A stretch of DNA of 64,000 nt from UBA1794 sp964439955 (GCA_964439955.1 CAYTPX010000002.1:62001-126000); one strand, 5' to 3'. Numbered from the stretch's first letter, positions 32,464 to 42,648 are shown. Notes: generated from the sequence alone by a model not told the origin. Made by a program: numbers and translations.

Positions 32464-33402
32464 ATGAGAACTGTTCTCTATATCTTTCTGCTCCTCTTTG
32501 TCGGGACTAACCCTGTTCGTTCGCAAGCGTCGGGCGAGCGCAGTTACTCTTTTTTAGATTTGCCTGTCTCGGCCCATGCTGCGGCGTTGGGCGGGGACAA
32601 TATCTCAAAAATCGAAGACGACCTGACTTTGGCCATCCATAATCCGGCATTGCTTTCAAGCGTGAGCAACCATGTCCTTTCCTTGGGATACATGAATTAT
32701 ATGGAAGGGATTAATTCTTTCCATGCTGCCTATTCGCAGTTTGCGGGTGAACGGGGGACGTGGGGGGCTTCCATACAGTATTTGGATTATGGGACTTTCT
32801 CACGTCGTGACGAGCAAGACCAAGATTTGGGGACTTTCCGTGCCAAGGACTTCAACATCATGGGGATGTATGCCTACAATCTGACCGATTATTGGAGTGG
32901 CGGCGTGGCCGCAAAGATCATTTATTGTGCCTATGACAGCTATTCTTCCGTTGCCCTTGCAGCCGATTTGGCTCTTAATTATTATAATGCGGAATGGGAT
33001 TTTTCCTTTTCGGCAGTGGCCCGTAATTTGGGAGGCGAGGTTAAATCGTTTGAAGATGTGACAGAAAAGTTGCCGGTCAATCTTATGTTGGGAGCCACGA
33101 AACGCTTTTCCCATGCCCCGATCGCCCTCCATTTGACGCTCACCCGCTTGCAGGATTGGGATGAATCCTTTGCGCATCACATCAGTTTGGGCGCGGATAT
33201 TTATCTGATCCGCAATTTCTACGTGGCAGGGGGATACAATTTCCGTAAATCCGACGAGTTGGCCGTAAACGATTCAAGCCATGGCGCCGGTTTAAGTTTT
33301 GGGGCAGGTTGCCACATCAAGAAGTTTAAGATTGATGCCGCCTATGGGAAATACCATGTAGCGGGCGGGTCGCTCTTGATGAATTTTGCATACGCTTTCT
33401 AA
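32464..33402 (+). CDS. porQ: Type IX secretion system protein PorQ
   Basis: Outer-membrane beta-barrel of the PorV/PorQ family that takes part in type IX protein secretion. The 312 residues have a signal peptide (LYIFLLLFVGTNPVRSQ), the family opening (SFLDLPVSAHAAALGGDNIS, IHNPALLSS) and an FAYAF end. The order porQ-cmk-ispH is, as I recall it, the same in Porphyromonas gingivalis, which supports the name. No perfect -7 box is visible. Confidence 0.9.
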   Translation: MRTVLYIFLLLFVGTNPVRSQASGERSYSFLDLPVSAHAAALGGDNISKIEDDLTLAIHNPALLSSVSNHVLSLGYMNYMEGINSFHAAYSQFAGERGTWGASIQYLDYGTFSRRDEQDQDLGTFRAKDFNIMGMYAYNLTDYWSGGVAAKIIYCAYDSYSSVALAADLALNYYNAEWDFSFSAVARNLGGEVKSFEDVTEKLPVNLMLGATKRFSHAPIALHLTLTRLQDWDESFAHHISLGADIYLIRNFYVAGGYNFRKSDELAVNDSSHGAGLSFGAGCHIKKFKIDAAYGKYHVAGGSLLMNFAYAF

Positions 33403-33426
33403 CAAGGCTTTACACATATTTGTTTT

Positions 33427-34128
33427 ATGCGAGAGGATAAAATCATTGTTGCCATCGACGGACACTCTTCGTGTGGGAAAAGTACGATGGCCAAGAGTTT
33501 GGCACGCAAGATAGGGTATATCTATATCGATACCGGTGCCATGTACCGCGCTGTAACGCTGTGGGCGATGGAACAGGGTCTTTTCGACGGGGAAAAACTG
33601 GATGAAAGGACTTTGTGCAGACGGCTTCCGCAAATCCGGGTCTCCTTTTCTTTGGATATGGAAACAGGCCTTCCCCGTACTTTGCTTGACGGGGACGATG
33701 TGGAAGGACGTATCCGTTTGCTCGACGTTTCTTCTCGCGTGAGCCGCGTGGCTTCGCTTGCGTTTGTCCGCGAAGCCATGGTGGCCCAGCAGCAGAAAAT
33801 GGGCGAACAGCGGGGAATCGTCATGGACGGGCGCGACATCGGGACGGTAGTTTTCCCTTCTGCCGAATTGAAGATTTTTGTAACCGCCGCTCCCGAAGTC
33901 CGGGCCCGCCGCCGTTATGACGAGCTGGTGGCCAAGGGGCAGGAGGCGAGTTATGAGGAAATCCTGAAAAACGTGCAGGAGCGTGATTTCCTCGACACCC
34001 ATCGTGCAGTTTCCCCTTTGCGGAAGGCGCCCGACGCCCTCTTGCTCGACAACAGCCGGATGAGTATTCCCGAACAAGAGGAATGGCTTCTGGACCGGTT
34101 TCACGAAGCAATCCAAAAACGAAGTTAA
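33427..34128 (+). CDS. cmk: (d)CMP kinase
   Basis: Phosphorylates CMP and dCMP with ATP. The 233 residues carry the P-loop GHSSCGKST at 12-20, YIDTGAMYRAVT (NMP binding), and GRDIGTVVFPSAELKIFVTA with the LID-region RARRRYDEL. Normal length for bacterial CMP kinase. It lies 24 nt after porQ and almost abuts ispH. Confidence 0.97.
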   Translation: MREDKIIVAIDGHSSCGKSTMAKSLARKIGYIYIDTGAMYRAVTLWAMEQGLFDGEKLDERTLCRRLPQIRVSFSLDMETGLPRTLLDGDDVEGRIRLLDVSSRVSRVASLAFVREAMVAQQQKMGEQRGIVMDGRDIGTVVFPSAELKIFVTAAPEVRARRRYDELVAKGQEASYEEILKNVQERDFLDTHRAVSPLRKAPDALLLDNSRMSIPEQEEWLLDRFHEAIQKRS

Positions 34129-34175
34129 GGCACATGTGCAGGGAAGCCTTTCGGGATTTCCCGGATAAAGCAGTT

Positions 34176-35072
34176 ATGGTAAAAATAGAAATAGACGAAG
34201 GTTCCGGTTTTTGCTTTGGCGTGGTCACTGCCATCCGCAAGGCCGAAGAAGAACTCAGGTCGGGGAAAACGCTCTATTGCCTGGGCGACATCGTACACAA
34301 CAGCAGGGAAGTCGAACGCCTCAGCCATTTGGGGTTGAAAACCATTGACCACAAGCAACTTTCCGCCCTGCATGACACCAAAGTCCTGCTCCGGGCCCAC
34401 GGCGAACCGCCCTCTACCTACCAATTGGCCCGGGAAAACACGTTGGAAATAATCGACGCCACGTGCCCTGTCGTGCTACAACTCCAGAAGAGAATAAAGG
34501 CCGAATACGAATCACCCGCCGGTTCTTCGCGGCAAATCGTCATTTTCGGGAAGAACGGGCATGCCGAAGTCTTAGGACTCGTAGGGCAGACGAACGGGGA
34601 GGCCATCGTCATCGAAAGCCTCGAAGAGGCGATGAAGCTCGACTTTACGCGCGACATAGTATTGTACTCGCAGACCACCAAGTCTGTCCCCGAGTTCCAA
34701 GAGATAGAACATTACATACAGGCCCACATGGCCGGTGGAGCCCGCTTCCGGGCTTATAACACGATTTGCCGGCAGGTGTCGCACCGCATCGACAGCATAC
34801 GGCGTTTTGCATTGTCGCACGACTTGATTTTTTTTGTGAGCGGGAAGAAAAGTTCCAACGGGAAAGTACTTTTCCACGAATGCCTGCAGGTGAACCCGAG
34901 GTCATACCAGATTGACAGCGTCGATGACATCTCTTCCAACCTGTTGGAAGGGGCGTCTTCCATAGGAGTCTGCGGGGCGACCTCTACGCCTAAATGGCTG
35001 ATGGAGGAAATACGTGCCTACATCGAAGCTACCCTGCGGGCGGAGAACGACAAGGATGAAATGCATAAATAA
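34176..35072 (+). CDS. ispH: 4-hydroxy-3-methylbut-2-enyl diphosphate reductase
   Basis: Iron-sulphur enzyme of the final MEP-pathway step, making IPP and DMAPP. The three cluster cysteines are in EGSGFCFGV, IDATCPVV and YNTICRQVSHR; the substrate histidine is in LRAHGEPP, and SGKKSSNG and TSTPKWLM also match. From ATG 34176 the product is 298 residues and matches family starts; ATG 34134 would add 14 residues. With the prenyl synthase nearby, the window covers both ends of isoprenoid supply. Confidence 0.95.
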   Translation: MVKIEIDEGSGFCFGVVTAIRKAEEELRSGKTLYCLGDIVHNSREVERLSHLGLKTIDHKQLSALHDTKVLLRAHGEPPSTYQLARENTLEIIDATCPVVLQLQKRIKAEYESPAGSSRQIVIFGKNGHAEVLGLVGQTNGEAIVIESLEEAMKLDFTRDIVLYSQTTKSVPEFQEIEHYIQAHMAGGARFRAYNTICRQVSHRIDSIRRFALSHDLIFFVSGKKSSNGKVLFHECLQVNPRSYQIDSVDDISSNLLEGASSIGVCGATSTPKWLMEEIRAYIEATLRAENDKDEMHK

Positions 35073-35084
35073 TTAAACACAACT

Positions 35085-36176
35085 ATGAAAATTGGAGATA
35101 CAGTGCGCTTCCTCAATGAAACGGGAGGCGGAAAAGTGACCGGCTTCATCGGGAAAGATATGGTTACAGTCGAGGATTCCAACAGGTTCGAGATACCCGT
35201 ATTGAAGCGGGAATGCGTGATTATCGAAACAGACGAATATAATATCCCGAAGCAAGTTGCCCCCAAGGGGAAAACGGCTCCTACGCCGGCGGCTATTCCT
35301 ACCCGGGAAAACGGGCAGGGCGAGGAGGAACGGCCAGTAACGTTCCGCGAGCCGGAACGGAAGGGAGGGAACGTGTTGAACGTATTCCTTGCCTATGTGC
35401 CCATCGACTCGCGGCGCATGACAGAAACGCCCTTCGAGGCATATCTCGTAAACGACAGCAATTATACGCTATTCTTCTGTTACTTGGCCGCGGAGGGGCA
35501 TGCTTGGCAGACAAGATACCAAGGTTTTGCCGAACCGAACACGAAGATTTTCCTTGAAGAGTTCGACAAATCAGCATTAAATGGCATGGAACGCGTGGCC
35601 GTGCAGTTCGTGGCCTACAAGCCCGGCAAGGCCTTCTTGCTGAAGCCTGCCGTACAGGTCGAGGTGCGCATCGACACGGTGAAGTTCTACAAGCTCCATA
35701 CGTTCCAACCGTCCGACTTCTTTGAAGAGCCTGCCTTGCTTTACGACATTGTGCGCGACGATGTGCCGGCGCGGCAGGTGTATGTCGATGCCGATGCCTT
35801 GCAGCAAGCCCTTTCCGGGAAGCGTTCAGCCGATGCGCCCCGCCCGTCGAAGCCTGCTCCCCACTCCGGGAAATCGAAAAAGGATAAGGGGAAAGATATC
35901 GTGGAGGTAGACTTGCATATCCATGAGCTGCTCGACTCGACACAAGGCATGGAGGCTAAGGACATCTTGGAGTACCAGTTGAAAGTATTCCACGATACGA
36001 TGGAGCAATATAAAGGCAAGAAAGGGCAAAAACTGGTGTTCATCCACGGGAAAGGCGACGGCGTATTGCGCCGTCGCCTGCTTGACGAGTTGCGCCACAG
36101 TTATAAGGCGTGCCAGGCACAGGATGCCTCGTTCCAGGAATACGGCTTCGGCGCCACGATGGTTATCGTGCATTGA
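35085..36176 (+). CDS. DUF2027 protein with C-terminal Smr domain
   Basis: A 363-residue protein: an N-terminal SH3-like segment (IGDTVRFLNETGGGKVTGFIGKD), a central beta-rich DUF2027 region, a low-complexity linker with PAPHSGKSKKDKGKD, and a C-terminal Smr domain (DLHIHELLD, VFIHGKGDGVLRRRLLDEL). Smr domains of MutS2-like proteins nick DNA or act on RNA at stalled ribosomes; here there is no MutS part. It lies 12 nt after ispH. The biological role of the Bacteroidetes family is not known. Confidence 0.9.
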   Translation: MKIGDTVRFLNETGGGKVTGFIGKDMVTVEDSNRFEIPVLKRECVIIETDEYNIPKQVAPKGKTAPTPAAIPTRENGQGEEERPVTFREPERKGGNVLNVFLAYVPIDSRRMTETPFEAYLVNDSNYTLFFCYLAAEGHAWQTRYQGFAEPNTKIFLEEFDKSALNGMERVAVQFVAYKPGKAFLLKPAVQVEVRIDTVKFYKLHTFQPSDFFEEPALLYDIVRDDVPARQVYVDADALQQALSGKRSADAPRPSKPAPHSGKSKKDKGKDIVEVDLHIHELLDSTQGMEAKDILEYQLKVFHDTMEQYKGKKGQKLVFIHGKGDGVLRRRLLDELRHSYKACQAQDASFQEYGFGATMVIVH

Positions 36177-36186
36177 TTCCGGCCTC

Positions 36187-36288
36187 CGCACCGCCTTGGG
36201 CCGGGGAAGCCTTGGGGTGTCGGTACAAAAGCCCCGCACCTTTTCAGAAAAAGTACAGCCACTTTTACTTGGAAGGTGCGGGGCTTTT
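36187..36288. terminator. 22-nt-period array containing a convergent terminator (locus 4)
   Basis: Four 22-nt blocks at 36187, 36209, 36231 and 36253; TTTT at 36241 and 36263 lies in exact register. Part of it folds into a perfect 16-bp stem (AAAAGCCCCGCACCTT at 36227-36242 with 36273-36288), which has A/T runs on both sides and can terminate in both directions between the convergent smr and nlpC genes. Confidence 0.75.
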
Positions 36289-36305
36289 ATGTCAAAATGG
36301 CAAGC

Positions 36306-36845
36306 CTAATTGTATCGCACGGCCTGCAAGTAGTTGGCGTCCCAATAGCCTTCCCCAAGCGAGGACACGCATACGCCGCGCGAGGAAGAGGCATGGGCGA
36401 AATATCCGTCCTTGAGGTAAATGCCCACATGGGTAGGGGTTTTCTTCGGACGCCCGGAGGAAAAGAATACAAGGTCGCCCTCCCGGAGCTTCCGCCGTGG
36501 TATGCGCCGCCCGGAGCGCGCCATCTGTTCGCGGGTTGTACGGCTTAACTTCTTCCCGTAGGCCGCTTCTATTATGGCTTGCACAAAGCCGCTGCAGTCC
36601 ACTCCCCGGCGTGTCGTGCCACCGGTACGGTAAGGAGTGCCCAGCCAGTCGGCAATCTCCAAGTAGAGCGGAAAGTAGTCATGCTTGTCGATGCGCATGC
36701 CGAGCTTTACTTCTGCCCGGCCAATGGCTTGGGTGATGAGCGTATTCCGTTTGCTCCCGCAGGCCGACAGGGCCACGGCCATGCAGATGGCGGCCATGAG
36801 CACCGCGGCTTGGGGTGGGCGGAATGGGCTGATGGGGAATTTCAT
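36306..36845 (-). CDS. NlpC/P60 lipoprotein cell-wall hydrolase
   Basis: Lipid-anchored peptidoglycan endopeptidase of 179 residues. A lipobox (ALSAC, Cys29) follows the signal segment. The papain-like catalytic residues are Cys84 in GVDCSGFVQ, His139 in THVGIYL and His151 in FAHASSS. It follows the M16 protease gene after 20 nt on the same strand, and the array-terminator lies just downstream. Confidence 0.93.
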   Translation of the reverse strand: MKFPISPFRPPQAAVLMAAICMAVALSACGSKRNTLITQAIGRAEVKLGMRIDKHDYFPLYLEIADWLGTPYRTGGTTRRGVDCSGFVQAIIEAAYGKKLSRTTREQMARSGRRIPRRKLREGDLVFFSSGRPKKTPTHVGIYLKDGYFAHASSSRGVCVSSLGEGYWDANYLQAVRYN

Positions 36846-36865
36846 GATGGCAGGGTTGAAAGGAT

Positions 36866-39730
36866 TTATTCCGAATCCGGATCCTGTGGCATGGGCGACA
36901 TGATAACCTCATAGTGGTTAGCCCCCTCAAAGAAGGTGCGGGCAAAGTCGCGGAGCGCTTCCTGCGTGATGTTGCGCACGGCTTCTTCGTAACCCGTGAC
37001 AGGATTTAGCCCATCCATCTTCAAGGCCAAGATTTGGCTGAGCCAATAGTTATTCTCACGGATGCGCTGCTGGTGCCTTTTGAGCATGTACTCTTTCACT
37101 TTGCCCAAGTCTTCTTCGCCAGGGCCATTCTGGATAAGGTCGTCGATGCCTTTGTAGAGGAGCGGGAGAAGGCGGGCTTGTTTCGCAGAGTCGGTGTTCA
37201 AATAGATGTTCAGCCCCATCCTGTGTTCCGGGCGCGTGTCGTTGGTTTCATAAACGCTGGCGCCGTATGTCCCGCCTTCATCCTCGCGCAGGGTACGGAT
37301 ATAGACAATGTCTAATGCGCGGCTTATCATTTGCAATTTCAAGCCGTTCTCCAACGTGACCGGCATGGGAGTGTTGTATTGGATGAAGATGTAATTCTTC
37401 GGGGTTTCCAGCTTGCGCTGGAAATGATTGGCGTATTCGCCGGATCGCCACTCACCGCCTTGCGTCTTCTGCCAACTTTCTTCGGTATAGTCCGAGGGCA
37501 ATGTGGCCAGGTACTGTTCCAAATGGGGACGGATGCTGTCGGGTTGCACGTTGCCCACGATAAATACGCTGAAATCGGAAGCGTCCGCAAACATCTTCCG
37601 GAAGTAATCCATGCTTTTATCGTAGTCGATGGCGTCGATGTCGGCCTCCGTTGCACGTTCGATACGGGGCGATGGCGTGAAGATAGTGTGCTTGAGGGAA
37701 TCGGAGAAAGCGGTTTCCGGCTGCAGGTCGGCGTTTCTTATGCTTTCTTTTCTCGAATTCTTCCAACTTTGCAGGGCTTCTTCATCCTTACGCGGCGCTG
37801 TCCACTGCAAATAGACAAGTTGCATCAAAGTCTCAAAGTCTTTTGGAGTGGAAGAGCCGGTGATTCCGTTGGAATATTCGTCTGCATAGACAGAATATGA
37901 GGCCTGTTTCCCGGCAAGTTTCTTCAGTAAGTCTTGTGGGCTGTACGTTCCCAACCCTCCCACACTGGCCATTCTCGCCGCGTAACGCCAGTTTACGATG
38001 TCACTATCGGGGAAGAGCGAGGTCCCGCCATTGCGGCTCATGTGGAAATATACCTCTTCCATGCTGAAGTCTGTGGGCTTCACGTAGACATCCATCCCAT
38101 TCGAAAGTTTCAGGTGGGTGAATCCGAACGAATCCGGCGCTTGTTCGACGATTTGTCCCGGTTCCGGCATTTGGGCGATGAGGGGCTCGTCGCCGATTTT
38201 GTCCTCGTAAGGTGTGAGTTCTTCTGCCTCCACATGGGCTATGCTGTCGAGCAAATCCTGCTCGCCGGGATAGTTTACCCCTTCTTTGGCTGGCCCCGTG
38301 AGCAAAAGCACCCGGTTCTCCGCCGTAAGGTAACTGTTTAACAAAGAAACCAGTTCCTCTCCCGTGATTTGGGGAATAATCTTTTGGATTAGTTCCGTGT
38401 ATTCGTATTCGATGCCTGGGGTCACATTATGATTCAGGAAGTGGTCGATGTAGCTTCTCACGTAGCTCCCGTTCTTGGTGTGCATACGTTCTTTGTAGTA
38501 GCTTTCATATTGGCTCAGCAAGCGGAGCTTGGCACGTTCTATCTCGCTGGGGGTAAAGCCTCCCCGGGCTGCACGGAGTACTTCGCGGTAGACGCATGAA
38601 AGTCCTTCGCCCGCTTGGTTTTCTTTTGCTTCCACGCCGAGGGTAAACGCCCGCTTCGTGCTGCTGAAGAGAAAGTCGCCGTCACCTATCCAATAGTCAA
38701 GCAACGGTGCGTCGGCACGTTGCACGATTTCATTCATGCGCTCGCTGATCATTTGGACAATCATGTTGTTTTCAAAATAGCGCTTCCACGCGCCCAGCGT
38801 TTCGCGTTCTTCCCAAGGGATTGGGTCATGCTTAAAGAAGAATTGCACTTCCGTGCTGGTCTCTTCCTGGTCGGTAAAGATGCCTACAATCGGCGTCTCA
38901 TTGTCGGGGACGGGGTAATATATGCGCTCCGGCGCGGAGGGTTGGGCAGGAATGCCTGAGAAAAGTTGCTTAATCTTCTGTTCTATTTGGTCGGGGGCAA
39001 TGTCTCCTACGACAATGATGCCCTGCAAATCGGGACGATACCACTCCTCGTAATAGTCGCGCAGTTCCTGGTAGGGGAAATTGCGCACGACTTCCATGCT
39101 ACCGATAGGGAGGCAATCTTCGTATTTGCAGCCTTTGTAGATTTTTTCTCCGATTTGTTCGTAGATGCGCATGGTGGAATTCTGCCGCGAGCGCCATTCT
39201 TCTTCGATTACGCCGCGTTCCTTGTCGATTTCCTCATCGGTCAGCGACAGTTCGTTGCTCCAGTCGTGCAGGATGAGCAGGCATGAGTCAATGATGCCCT
39301 CGCGTGTGACGGGCGCGTCGCAGATGTTGTAGACCGTTTCGTCAACGCTCGTGTAAGCATTGAGGTTTGTCCCGAACTTGATACCCACGCTTTCGCACCA
39401 AGGGACAATGCCCGATTGGGCTTCGCCATTGGCGGGGAAATGGGTAGTCCCGTTGAAAGCCATGTGCTCAAGAAAGTGGGCTAAGCCGCGCTGGCTGGGC
39501 TTTTCCAAAATCGAGCCGACTTTTTGGGCAATGTAGAAGTCCGCCAGATTGGGTTGGAAAGTGTTTTGGCGGATATAATAAGTCAAGCCGTTTTCCAACT
39601 TACCGTAGCGCACTTGCGGATCGAGGGGAATCGGCGTGTTGGGCTGCTGTCCCCACAGAGGGAGGGAAGCTGCCAGGCATAAAGCGCAGCAGCTTGTCCT
39701 GATTTTGTATAACACTAGGGTTGATTTCAT
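36866..39730 (-). CDS. M16-family zinc metallopeptidase (exported)
   Basis: A pitrilysin/insulinase-type protease of 954 residues with four M16-like domains. A signal peptide (SCCALCLAASLPLWG) directs it to the periplasm. The zinc site HFLEH (85-89) and the downstream Glu in ERGVIEEEW (about 171-179) are intact. The second half has the R/Y substrate-binding segment of an inactive partner domain (DEGGTYGASVYE). Cotranscribed with the NlpC/P60 lipoprotein. Confidence 0.94.
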   Translation of the reverse strand: MKSTLVLYKIRTSCCALCLAASLPLWGQQPNTPIPLDPQVRYGKLENGLTYYIRQNTFQPNLADFYIAQKVGSILEKPSQRGLAHFLEHMAFNGTTHFPANGEAQSGIVPWCESVGIKFGTNLNAYTSVDETVYNICDAPVTREGIIDSCLLILHDWSNELSLTDEEIDKERGVIEEEWRSRQNSTMRIYEQIGEKIYKGCKYEDCLPIGSMEVVRNFPYQELRDYYEEWYRPDLQGIIVVGDIAPDQIEQKIKQLFSGIPAQPSAPERIYYPVPDNETPIVGIFTDQEETSTEVQFFFKHDPIPWEERETLGAWKRYFENNMIVQMISERMNEIVQRADAPLLDYWIGDGDFLFSSTKRAFTLGVEAKENQAGEGLSCVYREVLRAARGGFTPSEIERAKLRLLSQYESYYKERMHTKNGSYVRSYIDHFLNHNVTPGIEYEYTELIQKIIPQITGEELVSLLNSYLTAENRVLLLTGPAKEGVNYPGEQDLLDSIAHVEAEELTPYEDKIGDEPLIAQMPEPGQIVEQAPDSFGFTHLKLSNGMDVYVKPTDFSMEEVYFHMSRNGGTSLFPDSDIVNWRYAARMASVGGLGTYSPQDLLKKLAGKQASYSVYADEYSNGITGSSTPKDFETLMQLVYLQWTAPRKDEEALQSWKNSRKESIRNADLQPETAFSDSLKHTIFTPSPRIERATEADIDAIDYDKSMDYFRKMFADASDFSVFIVGNVQPDSIRPHLEQYLATLPSDYTEESWQKTQGGEWRSGEYANHFQRKLETPKNYIFIQYNTPMPVTLENGLKLQMISRALDIVYIRTLREDEGGTYGASVYETNDTRPEHRMGLNIYLNTDSAKQARLLPLLYKGIDDLIQNGPGEEDLGKVKEYMLKRHQQRIRENNYWLSQILALKMDGLNPVTGYEEAVRNITQEALRDFARTFFEGANHYEVIMSPMPQDPDSE

Positions 39731-39770
39731 AAGGCACTTTTATCTAAAATCCTTGTATCTTTTTCCTTTA

Positions 39771-42245
39771 TCATAGTTCGACCGTCACTTTTTTCCCCGA
39801 GTAACCCACTTTTTTGTCTGCCTTGCCGATTACCTTTTCAGCCGACTGTTTGCCCGGGACCATTAGCGTGATGCGGAAACTGCGCCGCTTCAACATACCG
39901 GGATACCCGCCTTCCCGGTCGCAGATGGTAAGCGTGCGTTTCCCGTCGTCCCATAGGAACCGGATGGTGGAGAACTGCCCTTTTTCGTAATTGTAGTTGT
40001 CGAATTCGTCTTCGTAGAGGGTAAATTCCCCGTCCGCTCCCGGATAGATGCAAATGTCGAGGTTGTCCCATTCCTTTTCCGTGGCGTATTGCACTTTCGG
40101 GCCTAAGGGGACTATACTTCCGGCCTTCACGTAGAGCGGCATCACATTGATGGGGCATTCGCGATCGACCTCGCGTCCTCCTTCGAGGTACTCATTCGTC
40201 CAGAAATCCACCCAGCCTGTCCCTTCCGGCAGATAGACGGGGAAAGGGGAAGAGGCTGTGGCCACGTCGGGGACGGTAAGCACGCCTTTGTTTCCCTCTT
40301 CCTTTTTGGAGTAAAGGGGCTCGGTGACGGGACAAACCAAGAAGGCTTTCCCGAACATGTATTCGTCGTCGAGCAAGAGGGCTTTCCGGTCGGAGGCGAA
40401 ATCCATGACAAGCGGGCGCATGATGGTCGCATTCTCCTGCACGACCGCCCCGCCCAGGCTGTACAAATAGGGCAGCAGGCGATAGCGGAGCTCGATATAT
40501 TGCTTTTGCACGTCGTAGGCCCAATCTCCTTCCTTGCCGAACAAATCGATTTCGTTCTTCATCGGCGAGGAGCAATGGTTGCGCATCAGAGGCATGAAAC
40601 AGCCCCATTGGAACCAGCGGACGTGGAGTTCTTGGTATGCGACGTTCGTCCAGTCATTATTATACTCCCACCCGAAAAAGCCCGCGAGGTCGGTATTCCA
40701 ATAAGGTATGCCGCACAGCGAGAAGTTGAGCCCCGCCGGTATCTGGTTGCGCAACACGTCCCAACTCGAAACCACGTCCCCGCTCCAGCTGATTGCACCG
40801 TAATGCTGTTGGCCCAAGTAGCCGGACCGGGTCATCTGGAAGACCCGTTTGTCGCCGGACACGGCACGTTGGTGCTCATAGATGCCCCGGTTGGACGCCA
40901 GGGGGAAGGCGTTGTGTACCGAGCGGAAAGACCCGTCGGCGGTCATGAGGTCGAAATCGCTTTCCTTAGGGTTCAAATGGTCGGGTTCAGTGGAGTCGGT
41001 CCACCAAGCATCGATGCCCATGTCGTATAAGTGGGCAAGGTAGCGCCAATACAGGTCGCGTGCTTCCGGGTTGAACGGGTCGTAGGGATGCGCCCCGGAC
41101 TTGGGCGGCCAAGTCTCGAACTTGAGCAAAGCCCCCATTTTGTCCAACGCCTTGTACTGGTCCGTCCATGGCCCGAAACTCGCCCATACGGAGATCATCA
41201 GGTGGGCGTTGCGCTTGTGCACGTATTCTATCATTTCTTCCGGGCTTTTGAAGCGGGGTTCTTCGAAACGGGCGTCCGCGCTTTCATCGTAAGGCAGGTA
41301 ACGCATCCATTCCTCGTCGCCGAGTTTGTTGATATAGCGCGGGTTCATGAATTTCATGGCGTTCCAGTTCGAGTCGCATCCCCAGTATTGCCAGTCTTGC
41401 ACGATGCCGTCGAGGGGGATTTCCAGCTCGCGGTATTTGTCGAGCACGCCGCATAGTTCGTCGGGGCTCTTGTATCGCTCCCGGCATTGCCAATAGCCCA
41501 GCGTCCAAAGCGGGAACATCGTGGCGCGTCCCGTAAGCTCGCGCAGGCAGCCGATTACGCCGTCTTGCGTCCCGTCCTTGTACAAAAAGTAATAATCGGA
41601 GCACAGCCCGGCCTGCGAGGAGAATGAAGTCTCGTAGGGGGTATCGCTGAAGTTGGAAATGCCCGGGTTGTCCCAATAGAGTCCGTAGCCCTTTTCGGAA
41701 GTGAAATAGGGGATGCAGATGTTGGTGTTGCCGTTCAAGAGCTGGATCTGCTGGTTGCGGTGGTTCATCGCCCCGCTCTGCCGTTGGCCCAGCCCGTAGA
41801 TTATTTCGTCCGGCTGCAGGAGGAACACCTGGCTCACGGTATAGGCGTCCCGTGCCACGTCGCGCCGCGGGATGAAATTCGTGCCCGATTCTTTTTCTTG
41901 CAGCAGCACTTTCCCTTGTTTGTCCTTGTAGACGACTTTTCCGGTGGACAGGCTTAAGCTAACGGCCATGACTTCCGTCGTCATGCTCAATTCGTCGCCG
42001 TTCTGTTCATAGCCGATTTCCATTTTCCGGGGCATCATGATGACGGGATAGCTCTTCTTCTCGGGCATTTCTTCCGAGGGGTATTTCACTACCCGCACAA
42101 TGGAAGGGGCATAGAAACGTATTTCCCCGTTCAGCACAGGCTGGGCGGTTTGGAAACGCACCCCATAGTCCGTTTTCTCAAAGGTCTGTGACCAGGCGGT
42201 TGCACCCAGGCACAATACGGTAAGGGACAACAATTCTCTTTTCAT
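39771..42245 (-). CDS. Glycoside hydrolase family 31, alpha-xylosidase-like
   Basis: Exported hydrolase of 824 residues with signal peptide (LLSLTVLCLGATAWSQ), an N-terminal beta domain, a GH31 barrel, and a C-terminal DUF5110-like domain. The nucleophile aspartate is in DAWWTDSTEPDH near residue 415, and the acid/base in ISWSGDVVSSW near 488. The WTDSTEPD form suits alpha-xylosidase or alpha-glucosidase; xyloglucan side chains are a likely substrate. No SusC/SusD pair is visible here, so it is not in a typical polysaccharide locus. -7 box at 42280-42287. Confidence 0.88.
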   Translation of the reverse strand: MKRELLSLTVLCLGATAWSQTFEKTDYGVRFQTAQPVLNGEIRFYAPSIVRVVKYPSEEMPEKKSYPVIMMPRKMEIGYEQNGDELSMTTEVMAVSLSLSTGKVVYKDKQGKVLLQEKESGTNFIPRRDVARDAYTVSQVFLLQPDEIIYGLGQRQSGAMNHRNQQIQLLNGNTNICIPYFTSEKGYGLYWDNPGISNFSDTPYETSFSSQAGLCSDYYFLYKDGTQDGVIGCLRELTGRATMFPLWTLGYWQCRERYKSPDELCGVLDKYRELEIPLDGIVQDWQYWGCDSNWNAMKFMNPRYINKLGDEEWMRYLPYDESADARFEEPRFKSPEEMIEYVHKRNAHLMISVWASFGPWTDQYKALDKMGALLKFETWPPKSGAHPYDPFNPEARDLYWRYLAHLYDMGIDAWWTDSTEPDHLNPKESDFDLMTADGSFRSVHNAFPLASNRGIYEHQRAVSGDKRVFQMTRSGYLGQQHYGAISWSGDVVSSWDVLRNQIPAGLNFSLCGIPYWNTDLAGFFGWEYNNDWTNVAYQELHVRWFQWGCFMPLMRNHCSSPMKNEIDLFGKEGDWAYDVQKQYIELRYRLLPYLYSLGGAVVQENATIMRPLVMDFASDRKALLLDDEYMFGKAFLVCPVTEPLYSKKEEGNKGVLTVPDVATASSPFPVYLPEGTGWVDFWTNEYLEGGREVDRECPINVMPLYVKAGSIVPLGPKVQYATEKEWDNLDICIYPGADGEFTLYEDEFDNYNYEKGQFSTIRFLWDDGKRTLTICDREGGYPGMLKRRSFRITLMVPGKQSAEKVIGKADKKVGYSGKKVTVEL

Positions 42246-42279
42246 AGGTGGTATAGGGTTTTTTACGGTTTTTAAGCCT

Positions 42280-42287
42280 CAAAAATA
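42280..42287 (-). promoter_or_regulatory. GH31 gene -7 box
   Basis: The minus strand reads TATTTTTG, an exact match, about 35 nt before the start codon. Confidence 0.6.
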
Positions 42288-42404
42288 CGAATAACTCGCG
42301 TAACTTCTTGTCCATTCCGACGGAAGTTTCCCTTTTCTGCCCCATTTAACAAATTTATTCCCGTCCCTTTCCCAGTGTGGGAGCAAGGCGGGAGCGTATC
42401 CCTG

Positions 42405-42492
42405 CCGCCGCTTATGGCGGGAAGCCTTGCCGTTTTTTCCCATTTCCTTTGCCGTTTCCTGCCCTTTCCCTTGCCGCTTTTTGTAATGCAGC
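42405..42492. repeat. Degenerate 22-nt tandem array (locus 5)
   Basis: Four units at 42405, 42427, 42449 and 42471. TTGCCG opens the last three in exact 22-nt register, each followed by a T/C-rich stretch (CGTTTTTTCCC, CGTTTCCTGCCC, CGCTTTTTG). It sits between the divergent GH31 and dnaN genes, upstream of both promoters; I see no gene in the remaining spacer (42288-42722). Confidence 0.78.
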
Positions 42493-42648
42493 GCGGAGGG
42501 ACGGGACGTGCATTGCCGCCGATACCGCGAAAACGCATGTGGCCAACCTATGGGAGAAAGGCTGACGGGGCAAAATATATCGCGCGTTTTTCGGCCCCGC
42601 ATTTACTAATTCTGTTGCCTTTCCCAAGGTTATTCCATAGATTCTCCG